Shown: positions 33,419 through 42,178 of the stretch, one piece after another
Numbering within the stretch: position 1 is the stretch's first letter
How the letters are laid out: each line of letters starts with the position of its first letter
DNA from: an uncultured Lachnospiraceae bacterium
Lineage (GTDB): Bacteria > Bacillota > Clostridia > Lachnospirales > Lachnospiraceae
Length of the DNA: 64,000 bases
Direction: 5' to 3'
NCBI GenBank assembly: GCA_910579425.1
Contig: CAJTVL010000007.1
Span: 1-64,000, forward strand
Notes under the pieces: generated by a model
Told to the model about the DNA's origin: nothing
The model's input: the letters and a program-made list of their open reading frames with translations, nothing else
Database searches by the model: none
Made by a program: the position numbers and the translations under genes

Positions 33419-34564
33419 TTATAACCTCCTAGTATCAATAAATTCGTAAACAGCCGCCTCTGTTTCCAGAATATCCTCCAGGGAAGGCTCTGCAATCACT
33501 TTGTGGTTTTCCATGGCTTCCCGGATCAAATCATAAATCTCAAGGAACCTGATTTTTTTCGAGAGAAACAAAGATACCGCCTTCTCATTGGCTGCATTAT
33601 AAACCGCAGGCATACTGCCTCCTGCCGCAATGGCTTCGTAGGCCATTTTAAGACCGGGAAAGGTTTCCAGATCAGGCCTTTCGAAGGTCATGGAGGACAC
33701 CTCAAAAAAGTCCACTTTTTTTCCGTCCATGAATCTTCTGTCAGGATAAAAGAGTGCATACTGAATGGGCAGTTTCATATCCGGCATGCCGAGCTGGGCC
33801 ATAATACCGCCGTCCGCATATTCCACCATGGAATGAATGATGCTCTGGGGATGTACCACCACCTGGATTTTTTCGGGCTCTACATCAAAAAGCCATTTGG
33901 CTTCAATCACCTCCAATCCCTTATTTACAAGGGTAGAGGAATCCACCGTGATCTTTTTTCCCATGGCCCAGTTTGGATGCTTTAAGGCATCCTCCACCGT
34001 AATATTCAGAAGCTCTTCTCTCTTTCTTCCCCTGAAAGGCCCTCCCGATGCGGTAAGCAAAATCCTGCTCACCCGCTCCCTGGGCTGTCCCTGCATGGAC
34101 TGGAAGATCGCGCTGTGTTCGCTATCCACCGGAAGTATGGACACCTCCTCCTGAGCCGCCAAAGGCATAATAATATGTCCTGCCGTCACCAACGTCTCCT
34201 TATTTGCAAGGGCAATGGTCTTTTTGGCCTGAATTGCCGCAATCGTTGGTCTTATCCCTATCATTCCCACAATTGCCGCCACCAAAACTTCACTTTCCTC
34301 CATAACAGCAATTTCCAGAAGTCCCTCCATGCCTTCCAGAACTTTGGTGTCGGTGTCACGGATTCTCTCTCTCAGCTCCCTTGCCGCTTCCTTATCCCAC
34401 ATCACGGCAAGCCTTGGGGAAAACTCTCTGACCTGTTCCTCCATCTTACGAAAATTCCTGCCTGCCGCAAGAGCAGCCACCTGTAAATCCGCATTGCTTC
34501 TTACTATTTCGAGGGTCTGCGTTCCGATGGAACCGGTCGAGCCCATTACCGCAATTTTTTTCAT
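33419..34564 (-). CDS. dxr: 1-deoxy-D-xylulose 5-phosphate reductoisomerase
   Basis: This 381-residue NADPH-dependent enzyme makes methylerythritol phosphate in the MEP pathway. The Rossmann motif is GSTGSIGTQTLEIV. LANKETLVTAG and PVDSEHSAIFQ are the NADPH/metal-site motifs, with GGPFRG in the flexible loop region. Its start overlaps the cdsA stop. Confidence 0.97.
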   Translation of the reverse strand: MKKIAVMGSTGSIGTQTLEIVRSNADLQVAALAAGRNFRKMEEQVREFSPRLAVMWDKEAARELRERIRDTDTKVLEGMEGLLEIAVMEESEVLVAAIVGMIGIRPTIAAIQAKKTIALANKETLVTAGHIIMPLAAQEEVSILPVDSEHSAIFQSMQGQPRERVSRILLTASGGPFRGRKREELLNITVEDALKHPNWAMGKKITVDSSTLVNKGLEVIEAKWLFDVEPEKIQVVVHPQSIIHSMVEYADGGIMAQLGMPDMKLPIQYALFYPDRRFMDGKKVDFFEVSSMTFERPDLETFPGLKMAYEAIAAGGSMPAVYNAANEKAVSLFLSKKIRFLEIYDLIREAMENHKVIAEPSLEDILETEAAVYEFIDTRRL

Positions 34565-35394
34565 CAGTTTATTCCTCCATGAATGAGCATAAGAGTCAGG
34601 AAATAAATCATGGGAGCCGTAAAAATCACACTGTCAAACCGGTCCATCACACCCCCATGGCCCGGAATCAGTTTTCCGTAATCCTTTATGTCGTGATTCC
34701 TTTTAATGGCGGAGGCCGCCAGATCCCCCACCTGGGAAACGAGGGCTCCCACCGCGCTGATCAGCACGAAAACCCATAAGATCCTCTGTTCGCTGATGAC
34801 CGCTTCCACCACAAAATGAGCATAGAGAGCCCCTGCCAGGGCGGAACCAAAAATTCCTCCAAGGGCGCCCTCAACGGACTTTTTAGGGCTCAAAACAGGA
34901 GCCAGCTTATGCCTGCCGATCAAAATCCCCACCGAATAAGCACAGGTATCACAGATCCAGGAGCTGATAAAAATCATCCAGACAATATAAACGCCGTAGG
35001 GAAGCATCCGCACCAAATAGATAAAAGAAAGCATCACAGGCGCATAGGCCACACAGAAAAAGCTGCACATGATCTGCTCCGCCCTGTACCTTGGAAAGGT
35101 AAATACATAAAGAAACATAAACGCTACCAGAATCGTAATGAGCGTCAGCAGAAGATAAATCTTATCCTCCGTAAATACCATCAGCAGATAGTAGGCGGCA
35201 ATCCCCCCATACCCGATTACTTCCAGTCCGTTTATTTTTTCCTCCCCGGAAAGACGGCAGGCTTTAGTCAGCTCCCTGTAAGCCTTCAGGGCAAGAAAAA
35301 GAAGCACCGCCGCCAAAACATATCCGCCGGTCAATACCGTCACTGCAGCCAGCGCCACAAGCACGACACTGCTCATCAGCCTTGTCATAAACAT
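34564..35394 (-). CDS. cdsA: Phosphatidate cytidylyltransferase
   Basis: This 276-residue multi-pass membrane enzyme makes CDP-diacylglycerol for phospholipid synthesis. The family signature SAIKRNHDIKDYGKLIPGHG followed by GVMDRFDS is complete near the C-terminus. GGAGG lies 8 bases before ATG 35394. It sits 3 bases after uppS and touches dxr. Confidence 0.96.
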   Translation of the reverse strand: MFMTRLMSSVVLVALAAVTVLTGGYVLAAVLLFLALKAYRELTKACRLSGEEKINGLEVIGYGGIAAYYLLMVFTEDKIYLLLTLITILVAFMFLYVFTFPRYRAEQIMCSFFCVAYAPVMLSFIYLVRMLPYGVYIVWMIFISSWICDTCAYSVGILIGRHKLAPVLSPKKSVEGALGGIFGSALAGALYAHFVVEAVISEQRILWVFVLISAVGALVSQVGDLAASAIKRNHDIKDYGKLIPGHGGVMDRFDSVIFTAPMIYFLTLMLIHGGIN

Positions 35395-35397
35395 GAC

Positions 35398-36123
35398 TTA
35401 ATCCTCCTTCACCCGGCCATATCTTCTGTCTCTATGATTATATGCCTCCACGGCTTTTACCAATTCTTCCTTTGTGAAATCCGGCCAGGCCACCGGTGTA
35501 AAATAAAATTCCGTGTAAGCAAGCTGCCATAAAAGAAAGTTTGAAATCCTCTGTTCATTGCAGGTCCGGATCAGAAGATCAGGCTCCGGAAGCCCTCTGG
35601 TATCCAAAAGTTCAGACAAATAATCTTCCGTCACTTGGTCACTGTCAAGCTCTCCCTTTGCCGCTCTCTGGGCCACAATTTTTACCGCCCGGATGATCTC
35701 ATCCCGCCCTCCGTAATTCAAGGCGATCTGAAAATGAAGTCCGTCATTGTCTTTGGTGGACTCCTCCAATTGGGCAATCCTGCTTCTGATGTCCTCATCC
35801 AGCCCCGTCTTATCTCCCAGTACCCGCACACACATGCGGTTCTTTTTGGCCGTGGCCAGGCAGGTCTTCATATAATTGCGCAAAAGCTTCATCAGGGCAT
35901 CTACCTCTTCCCTGGGCCTGCTCCAATTCTCCGTGCTGAAGGCATAAACCGTCAAATACCGGATTCCCATTCTGTAGGCCTCCTCACAGATAACCTCCAC
36001 CGTCTTTGCCCCCTGCACATGACCGTAATTTCTGGGCATTCCCTTGCTTTTCGCCCATCTCCCGTTTCCGTCAAGTATGATCGCCACATGCCTGGGCATT
36101 ACCAGATTCCTTTCTTCCGCCAT
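35398..36123 (-). CDS. uppS: Undecaprenyl diphosphate synthase
   Basis: This 241-residue cis-prenyltransferase makes the lipid carrier for cell-wall synthesis. The catalytic Asp and diphosphate-binding residues are in ILDGNGRWAKSKGMPR. The C-terminal motif reads RTCNEQRISNFLLWQ, where most relatives have RTSGEQR. I chose ATG 36123, with GGGAGG 7 bases upstream; the longer frame passes through a hairpin. Confidence 0.96.
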   Translation of the reverse strand: MAEERNLVMPRHVAIILDGNGRWAKSKGMPRNYGHVQGAKTVEVICEEAYRMGIRYLTVYAFSTENWSRPREEVDALMKLLRNYMKTCLATAKKNRMCVRVLGDKTGLDEDIRSRIAQLEESTKDNDGLHFQIALNYGGRDEIIRAVKIVAQRAAKGELDSDQVTEDYLSELLDTRGLPEPDLLIRTCNEQRISNFLLWQLAYTEFYFTPVAWPDFTKEELVKAVEAYNHRDRRYGRVKED

Positions 36124-36142
36124 AATCCAACCTCCCAGAAAC

Positions 36143-36173
36143 ATATGCCGACACGCTTCGCGGGCCGGCATAT
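36143..36173. promoter_or_regulatory. Hairpin between frr and uppS
   Basis: ATATGCCG (36143-36150) pairs with CGGCATAT (36166-36173), and an inner CGC/GCG extends the stem. There is no T-run after it, so it may be an mRNA processing or stability element rather than a terminator. Confidence 0.5.
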
Positions 36174-36193
36174 ATTCTAAACAAACCATTCTC

Positions 36194-36745
36194 TTATACT
36201 TTAAGGATTTCCTTAGACTTCTCTTCCATCAATTTGTCAATATCCTTAATATACTGATCCGTCAGCTTCTGAAGTTTGTCCGTCAGCTCCTTGATTTCAT
36301 CTTCTGAAACTTCCGCTTTGGCAAGTTTTTTGAAGGAGTCATTTCCGTCTCTTCTGATATTGCGGACCGCAACCTTACCTTCCTCTGCCTTTTTCTTTAC
36401 CTCCTTTACCAGATCCTTCCTTCGCTCCTCTGTGAGTTCCGGAAATACCAGTCTGATAACAGAACCGTCGTTGGACGGCGTAATACCGATGTCGGAAGCA
36501 AGGATCGCTTTCTCAATGCTCTTAATCAGTGTCTTTTCCCAGGGTGCGATCTGGATCATTCTGGCTTCGGGAATGGTGATATTTCCCACCTGCTGGATCG
36601 GCGTGGGAGTTCCGTAATAATCCACTCTCAGCTTATCCAGAACATGGGGATTGGCGCGTCCCGCCCTGATTCCCTGGTAATCGCTTTCCAGATGTTCGTA
36701 GGTTTTTCTCATTTTATCATCAAAAACTTTTATTCTCTCATCCAT
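36194..36745 (-). CDS. frr: Ribosome recycling factor
   Basis: This 183-residue protein splits ribosomes after termination together with EF-G. The three-helix bundle has the family motifs GIRAGRANPHVLDKLRVDYYG and NIRRDGND. Length and order after pyrH are standard. Confidence 0.97.
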   Translation of the reverse strand: MDERIKVFDDKMRKTYEHLESDYQGIRAGRANPHVLDKLRVDYYGTPTPIQQVGNITIPEARMIQIAPWEKTLIKSIEKAILASDIGITPSNDGSVIRLVFPELTEERRKDLVKEVKKKAEEGKVAVRNIRRDGNDSFKKLAKAEVSEDEIKELTDKLQKLTDQYIKDIDKLMEEKSKEILKV

Positions 36746-36770
36746 CTTTGCCTTGCCTCCGTCTCTTGTA

Positions 36771-37469
36771 TTATTTTACTGTCACCTTGGTTCCCTTAAA
36801 GCTTCCGGTCAACGCCCCCACAATACTGTCCTTCTCATTCAGGCCAAACACCCACATGGGCATTTTATTGTCTCTTGCCAGGATCGACGCCGTCATATCA
36901 ACCACCTGAAGATTCTGCGCAATCACCTGGTCGATGCTGATCTCATCATATTTCTTTGCCTGGGGATTCACTGCCGGGTCGCTGTCATAAACTCCGTCAA
37001 TGGATTTGGCCAGCAAAATCACCTCGGCTTCCACCTCCACGGCCCGGAGCACCACTCCCGTATCCGTAGAGAAATAAGGATGTCCTGTCCCGCCGGCAAA
37101 AAAAACCACCATCCCCTTCTCGAAATACTTGTTCGCTCTGTCCTTTGAAAAAAGCTTGGTAAAGGAACCGCACTCAAAGGGAGTAAGAACGGCAGTCTTC
37201 ATCCCCGCACTGCGGAAAATTTCCGAGACATAAATACAGTTCATCACCGTTGCAAGCATTCCGATCTGATCCGCCTTGGTCCGGTCAATGCTTTCACTGG
37301 TACGTCCCCGCCAGAAGTTTCCTCCTCCTGTCACGATTCCCACCTGAACGCCGCCGTCCACAAGCCGCTTTACCTGCAAAGCAACATTCCGCACCGTCTC
37401 CTCGTCAAACCCTGTCCGTTTTTCTCCCGCCAAAGCTTCCCCGCTCAGCTTCAATAAAATTCTCCGCAT
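36771..37469 (-). CDS. pyrH: UMP kinase
   Basis: This 232-residue hexameric kinase phosphorylates UMP to UDP. The amino-acid-kinase fold shows LLKLSGEALAG at the N-terminus, GGGNFWRGR as the glycine-rich substrate loop and the DSDPAVNPQAKKYDEIS region. It precedes frr as usual. Confidence 0.96.
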   Translation of the reverse strand: MRRILLKLSGEALAGEKRTGFDEETVRNVALQVKRLVDGGVQVGIVTGGGNFWRGRTSESIDRTKADQIGMLATVMNCIYVSEIFRSAGMKTAVLTPFECGSFTKLFSKDRANKYFEKGMVVFFAGGTGHPYFSTDTGVVLRAVEVEAEVILLAKSIDGVYDSDPAVNPQAKKYDEISIDQVIAQNLQVVDMTASILARDNKMPMWVFGLNEKDSIVGALTGSFKGTKVTVK

Positions 37470-37484
37470 CTGTTACCCCTCGTT

Positions 37485-38291
37485 CTATTTATTTTTCAGG
37501 CTGTCAAAGAAAGAAGTAGGGTTCACATCCGCATAGCACTGGGAACACATACCTTCAATCACTGCGCCGTTGTTGATCTGTACGGACTTGGACTTAATAT
37601 CTCCCATCACAATCGCCGACGTCTCCAGAACCACCGGCCCCTTTACATCAATATCCCCTTTGATTGCCCCTGCAATCACCGCACTGTTTGCGTAAATATT
37701 GCCAAGGATCACTGTGCTCTGTCCGATCTTAATCCCGGAATTGCTTCGCAGCTCTCCCGTAATTTTGGCGCCTTCTGCGTAAACTTCCGCTGCCTGGGAA
37801 TTTCCCTGGATCATTCCGGTAATCACCAGCTTGCCAAGAGCCTCCACATTTCCCACTACGCTTCCCCGCACTTCCAGTCCGCCTTCTGTAGCCACATTAC
37901 CGTTGATCAGCATGGATTCCGTAAGGACGGATACCTCGTCAGAACTTCTCCTTGCCGTATGCTGCACAGACATTTCCGGCGCTTTCTCCTCCATGGGAGG
38001 AGCCGCAAAAACGGGTTCCGACGCCGGCACAGGGATTTCCGCCTCCTTTACCGCTCTGGGCGGCTCCGGCTCCTCCACCTTTTCCAGCATCTCGTCCAGA
38101 TCCGTGTTAAGCTCACTCGCAAAGCTGCCTGCAAAAGTCTCTTTTTCTTTTTCGGCAAAATTGCTTCTTGTCTCCGGCATAACCGCCCTTTCCCTTGCCG
38201 CAGGCTTTTTAATCTCCTCTGCGCCCTCCTCCGGCATCAGTTCGTTGACCGCCTGTGATAAGTCATCCTTTAAATCTGAAAAAAAACCCAT
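37485..38291 (-). CDS. Bactofilin-family cytoskeletal protein
   Basis: This 268-residue protein has a disordered Pro/Glu-rich N-terminal half and a C-terminal bactofilin domain (about 125-245) made of repeated short beta-strands (GGLEVRGSVVGNVEALGKLVITGMIQGN and so on), which forms a beta-helix that polymerises without nucleotide. Bactofilins scaffold cell-wall enzymes, and a polysaccharide deacetylase gene is adjacent. CSQCYAD near the C-terminus is an unusual cysteine pair. Confidence 0.88.
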   Translation of the reverse strand: MGFFSDLKDDLSQAVNELMPEEGAEEIKKPAARERAVMPETRSNFAEKEKETFAGSFASELNTDLDEMLEKVEEPEPPRAVKEAEIPVPASEPVFAAPPMEEKAPEMSVQHTARRSSDEVSVLTESMLINGNVATEGGLEVRGSVVGNVEALGKLVITGMIQGNSQAAEVYAEGAKITGELRSNSGIKIGQSTVILGNIYANSAVIAGAIKGDIDVKGPVVLETSAIVMGDIKSKSVQINNGAVIEGMCSQCYADVNPTSFFDSLKNK

Positions 38292-38325
38292 CTTTCTGTT
38301 CCTCCATTCTATCTTTATGATTGAT

Positions 38326-39243
38326 TTATTGCAGAGTTATATGCTGAATCGGCGCGGTGCTATCCGTAATCGGAAGAAATTCATAGTTTCCACTTTCCTG
38401 GATCCGATGAATCACCTCCGGAAGCGCCTCCACCGTCGTCTTTTTTTCCGTTGCATCATGCATGAGAATCATACATTCGCTTTTGTCCCCAAGACCGTTG
38501 ATACAGTTGTCCACAATATTGTCTGCGCTGATCTGCACATTGCTGGCATCCCCCGAAGAAATATTCCAGTCAAAATAGGTGATTCCATTCTCATTCAAAT
38601 AGGCCATCAGCTTCTGCATCTCCACACTGCTCACCGTATTGGAGCTTCCGCCCGGAAAACGGTAAAATCTCGGCCAGATACCGGTGACCTCATAGAGGTA
38701 CTCCTGTAGTTTCTCCATATCCTCCACAAAACTTTCCTGAGATTTATAGATCTCATTATATCTGTGGCTGTAGGAATGCATCGCAAGGGTATGTCCTTCC
38801 TCCACGATCCGCTTATATAGCGCTACGGAATTATCATCCGTCTTTCCCACTACAAAAAAAGTGGCCTTCACGCCATACTCCTTTAAAATGTCCAGAATTT
38901 TGGAGGTACTGCGGCTGGGTCCGTCATCAAAGGTCAGATAGATTTCCTTCCGAACCGTATTTTCTTCGACCGCTCCCGCATCCTCTGCCAGAGTCCTCTT
39001 CCCATTTTCGTCATCCCGTGGAGACTCCTCAATCGCTGACACAGAATATACGCTGCGCCCCTCATTCGACTCTGCTTCTTCCAGGAGAGCTTCTAACTCC
39101 TTTACCCTGTTATGGAGCTGCACCACCCGGATTCCTAATATGATACTGAAAATAAAAGGAACCAGAACAGCGCCGGCAATGAATCCCAATATGATTTTTT
39201 TTAAACGCTGAACCCTCTTTTGTCTGTCACAGGCTGCCCCCAT
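38326..39243 (-). CDS. Membrane-anchored polysaccharide deacetylase
   Basis: This 305-residue enzyme probably removes acetyl groups from peptidoglycan or a related glycan outside the membrane. An N-terminal helix (about 17-40) is followed by a coiled-coil stretch and then the NodB domain: LTFDDGPS with the catalytic Asp pair, MHSYSHRY with the zinc histidines, RFPGGSSN and a late LMHD. I chose ATG 39243, with AAGGAG 9 bases upstream. Confidence 0.9.
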   Translation of the reverse strand: MGAACDRQKRVQRLKKIILGFIAGAVLVPFIFSIILGIRVVQLHNRVKELEALLEEAESNEGRSVYSVSAIEESPRDDENGKRTLAEDAGAVEENTVRKEIYLTFDDGPSRSTSKILDILKEYGVKATFFVVGKTDDNSVALYKRIVEEGHTLAMHSYSHRYNEIYKSQESFVEDMEKLQEYLYEVTGIWPRFYRFPGGSSNTVSSVEMQKLMAYLNENGITYFDWNISSGDASNVQISADNIVDNCINGLGDKSECMILMHDATEKKTTVEALPEVIHRIQESGNYEFLPITDSTAPIQHITLQ

Positions 39244-39371
39244 GAATGTTAACTCCTTATGAACACTTTGCATTTATTGTAACACAAGTTCCTTTAACGG
39301 AAAAGAGTCAAATAGTATTTTTTTCTTTTCCCTCTGTGAAAAACAACGTGAAATCACCGCCGACCTCATCT

Positions 39372-39402
39372 TTAAAACCCCGGAGAACAAATCCCCGGGG
39401 TT
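39372..39402 (-). terminator. Terminator after rpsB-tsf
   Basis: On the minus strand AACCCCGG (39395-39402) pairs with CCGGGGTT (39376-39383), followed by TTTTAAAG. It lies 36 bases after the tsf stop codon. Confidence 0.8.
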
Positions 39403-39437
39403 CTATTATTCTAAACGCATCAATTTATGAAAAAAAC

Positions 39438-40376
39438 TTACATACCTGCCTGTGCCGCAACCTCTGCTGCGAAATCATCTGCCTTTTTCTCAATGCCCTC
39501 GCCTGTCTCAAAACGTACAAATCTCTTCACAGAAAGTTTCGCATTGTTTTCTTTTGCGACCTGAGCGATATACTGGGCTACCGTCTGCTTTCCGTCCTCT
39601 GCCTTGACATAAGCCTGTTCCAGCAGACACACTTCCTTAAGTTCCTTATTGAGACGTCCCGTCACAGCGCCCTCAATTACCTTCTCAGGCTTGCCTGCCA
39701 TCTTGGGATCGTTGGCGATCTGAGCCATCAGAATTTCCTTCTCATGAGCCTTATACTCCTCGGATACATCCCCTGTGGAAACATACTTGGGAGAAAGGGC
39801 TGCGACCTGCATGGCCAGATTCGTCATGGCTTCTTTCACGGCGTCATTCACAACGTCGGTTTCGGCCTCGACGATAACACCGATTCTTCCGCCTCCATGG
39901 ACATAAGAAACCACGAAGCCGTTTTCTGCCTCCACCTTTTCGAATCTTCTGATATTTAAGTTCTCGCCAATCCTGGCAATCTTTTCTACCAGCGCATCCT
40001 TCACTGTCTTGGAGGTATCGCTCTTCCACGCTTCTGCCATGAAAGCATCCATGTCGGAAGCATCCGATTCCACCGCCTGCTCTGCCACTGCCGCTACAAA
40101 GCTCTGGAACTCCTCATTCTTAGCCACAAAATCGGTCTCGGAGTTTACCTCAACCACTGCGGCAACCTTATCGTTCTTTACTATTACCTTACAAAGGCCT
40201 TCTGCCGCAATCCTGCCGGCCTTCTTCTCCGCCTTAGCCTGACCGTTCTTTCTCAAAAACTCCACAGCGGCATCCATATCACCGTCGGTTTCTCCCAGAG
40301 CCTTTTTGCAGTCCATCATACCTGCGCCGGTCATTTCTCTTAATTCTTTTACCATAGCTGCTGTTATATTCGCCAT
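39438..40376 (-). CDS. tsf: Elongation factor Ts
   Basis: This 312-residue guanine-nucleotide exchange factor regenerates EF-Tu-GTP. The N-terminal UBA-like domain (VKELREMTGAGMMDCKKALGETDGDMDAAVEFLRKNG) and the core SETDFVAKNEEF motif are complete. It is the second gene after rpsB, as in most bacteria. Confidence 0.98.
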   Translation of the reverse strand: MANITAAMVKELREMTGAGMMDCKKALGETDGDMDAAVEFLRKNGQAKAEKKAGRIAAEGLCKVIVKNDKVAAVVEVNSETDFVAKNEEFQSFVAAVAEQAVESDASDMDAFMAEAWKSDTSKTVKDALVEKIARIGENLNIRRFEKVEAENGFVVSYVHGGGRIGVIVEAETDVVNDAVKEAMTNLAMQVAALSPKYVSTGDVSEEYKAHEKEILMAQIANDPKMAGKPEKVIEGAVTGRLNKELKEVCLLEQAYVKAEDGKQTVAQYIAQVAKENNAKLSVKRFVRFETGEGIEKKADDFAAEVAAQAGM

Positions 40377-40404
40377 TTTTCAATTTCCTCCATTCATGCC
40401 AGAA

Positions 40405-41169
40405 TTATTCTGCTGCCGCAATCTCTTCAATATCCTCGGGAGCTGCCTCGCCTGCCGCTTCTTCCATCTGAACGTCAATATTTTCTTCCCCCTGGTTTGC
40501 CTCGATCACGGCGTCCGCCATCTTGGACACGATCAACTTCACGGCTCTGATGGCGTCGTCATTTCCGGGAATAATATAATCCAGCTCTTCCGGATCACAG
40601 TTCGTATCGCCGATTCCGATCAGTGTAATTCCAAGGGCATGAGCTTCCTGCACGCAGATTCTCTCCTTCTTGGGATCCACCACAAAAATGGCATCGGGAA
40701 TTCTGGTCATACTCTTGATACCGCCCAAGTTTCTCTCAAGCTTCTCCCATTCCTTCCTGATTGCAATAACCTCTTTCTTGGGAAGTACGTCAAAGGTTCC
40801 GTCTTCAGACATCACCTCAATTGCCTTTAATCTCTCAATTCTGCTCTGGATTGTCTTAAAGTTGGTAAGCATACCGCCTAACCATCTCTCGTTTACATAA
40901 TACATACCGCAGCGCTCCGCCTCTGCCTTCACGGCATCCTGGGCCTGCTTCTTGGTCCCTACAAAAAGAATCGTACCGCCCTGGCTGGCGATCTCAAATA
41001 CGGCTCTGTATGCCTCGTCCACCTTGCCTACAGATTTCTGCAAGTCAATAATATGGATACCGTTTCTCTCCGTAAAAATGTAGGGAGCCATTTTAGGGTT
41101 CCATCTTCTTGTCTGATGTCCGAAATGAACACCCGCTTCCAAAAGCTGTTTCATTGAAATAACACTCAT
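40405..41169 (-). CDS. rpsB: 30S ribosomal protein S2
   Basis: This 254-residue ribosomal protein has the family motifs LLEAGVHFGHQTRRWNPKMAPYI and FVVDPKKERICVQEAHALGI. The acidic C-terminus is usual in this group. It has its own promoter and a leader of about 150 nt. Confidence 0.98.
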   Translation of the reverse strand: MSVISMKQLLEAGVHFGHQTRRWNPKMAPYIFTERNGIHIIDLQKSVGKVDEAYRAVFEIASQGGTILFVGTKKQAQDAVKAEAERCGMYYVNERWLGGMLTNFKTIQSRIERLKAIEVMSEDGTFDVLPKKEVIAIRKEWEKLERNLGGIKSMTRIPDAIFVVDPKKERICVQEAHALGITLIGIGDTNCDPEELDYIIPGNDDAIRAVKLIVSKMADAVIEANQGEENIDVQMEEAAGEAAPEDIEEIAAAE

Positions 41170-41320
41170 TTTCTTACCTCCATTTGGTTTTTCCTCCGCA
41201 TATTATCCGCTCTCCTGCCTACCCTTTTCCCTTTAGCTTCCTGCGCTGAATTTCCGCTGCGGAAACCCATCTTCCAAAAAAGGCACCGACAGTCAATAAA
41301 TATGCGTGTTTTTTCACAAC
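41170..41320 (-). promoter_or_regulatory. Long rpsB leader, possible S2 autoregulatory RNA
   Basis: From the predicted start near 41320 to the ATG there are about 150 nt with no reading frame. A hairpin TTTCC-GCAGC-GGAAA is visible mid-leader. S2 operons in many bacteria are controlled by a leader RNA that binds S2. I could not match a known consensus here, so this is a candidate only. Confidence 0.4.
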
Positions 41321-41326
41321 GGTCAA

Positions 41327-41355
41327 ATTATAACATAGAAAAATCCCTCTTGCAA
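41327..41355 (-). promoter_or_regulatory. rpsB promoter, -35 box within the upstream terminator loop
   Basis: On the minus strand TTGCAA (41350-41355) and TATAAT (41327-41332) are separated by exactly 17 bases. The -35 box is part of the loop of the hairpin at 41339-41364. Confidence 0.75.
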
Positions 41356-41364
41356 GGGATTTTT
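41339..41364 (-). terminator. Terminator at the end of the flagellar operon
   Basis: AAAAATCCC (41339-41347) pairs with GGGATTTTT (41356-41364), a 9-bp stem with T-runs in the stem on either strand. It lies 52 bases after the stop codon of the last gene of the flagellar cluster. Confidence 0.75.
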
Positions 41365-41416
41365 CCGTTCCGGACCGATCTGATTGGCCATGACGGATTC
41401 ATGGCAGCCGATTCCG

Positions 41417-42166
41417 TTATTTTGTTTTCGTGATGATTTCTGCAATCTCTTTCTCTCCCGCGTCCACCGGTATCTCAAATACACCGGCACGGATACTCTT
41501 ATCATAGCCATTCCCGCATAAATAAGAATCATACTCACTCGCTGATTCAACCAGCCCTGCCTGGGCAAGCTTCTTACATACCGTTACGGAACTGTCCCCG
41601 CTTACCACTTCAATCCTTACGCTCTCACTCTGTCCTGCCGAAGAAGCCTCCTGCGTGCCAGGCGTTTCCTCCGGCGCCTGAGTGGGCGCTTTTTCAGACG
41701 TATCTGCAGGCTTTTGTGAAGGTGCCGGGGCAGGCGTCTGAGTGGGCTTTTGTGTGGGCGTTGCCGTAGGCGCTTGCGTAGGCTTTTGTGTCGGTTTTTC
41801 TGTGGGAGCCGTTGTGGGCTTTTCTGTGGCTGCCGCTTCAGGCTCCTGTTCAGGTGTTTCGGCTGCTGCTTCAGGAGAAGACGCGGGCTCTTCTGTCGCC
41901 TCCGGGGCAGGCTCCTGTGTGGGTTCTGCCGTTGCTTCGGGAGTTTGAGAAGGCATCGCTTCTTCCTGCGGTGAATTGCCATCTCCCTGTGCAAGGGTAT
42001 CGGCAAGCACCGTGCTCTCCTCCACCATGCCAAGCTCCTTCGCCCGTTCCCTGATCTCGCTGTCACTTAATTTTTCCTTGGAATTCACTCCCGCTGCAAT
42101 TCCCATAATTAACGCAGTCACCACAATTCCCACGCCCAGACCGCGCAGATAATATTTCAAACCCAT
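41417..42166 (-). CDS. Membrane-anchored protein with a Thr/Pro-rich linker and an MltG/YceG-like LysM-type domain
   Basis: This 249-residue protein has an N-terminal membrane helix (about 7-28) and a linker (about 65-180) of repeated EKPT/QKPTQ/EATEEP units. The C-terminal domain (VEVVSGDSSVTVCKKLAQAGLV to AGVFEIP) resembles the LysM-like subdomain of the endolytic transglycosylase MltG. The MltG catalytic domain is absent, so it should not cut glycan strands. The linker would span the cell wall. It is the last gene of the flagellar cluster. Confidence 0.6.
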   Translation of the reverse strand: MGLKYYLRGLGVGIVVTALIMGIAAGVNSKEKLSDSEIRERAKELGMVEESTVLADTLAQGDGNSPQEEAMPSQTPEATAEPTQEPAPEATEEPASSPEAAAETPEQEPEAAATEKPTTAPTEKPTQKPTQAPTATPTQKPTQTPAPAPSQKPADTSEKAPTQAPEETPGTQEASSAGQSESVRIEVVSGDSSVTVCKKLAQAGLVESASEYDSYLCGNGYDKSIRAGVFEIPVDAGEKEIAEIITKTK

Positions 42167-42178
42167 TTTTCTTCCTCC

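Noticed and set aside
41742..41974. Gly/Ala/Cys-rich plus-strand frames
   Set aside because: They are shadows of the Thr/Pro-rich repeats of the gene on the other strand.
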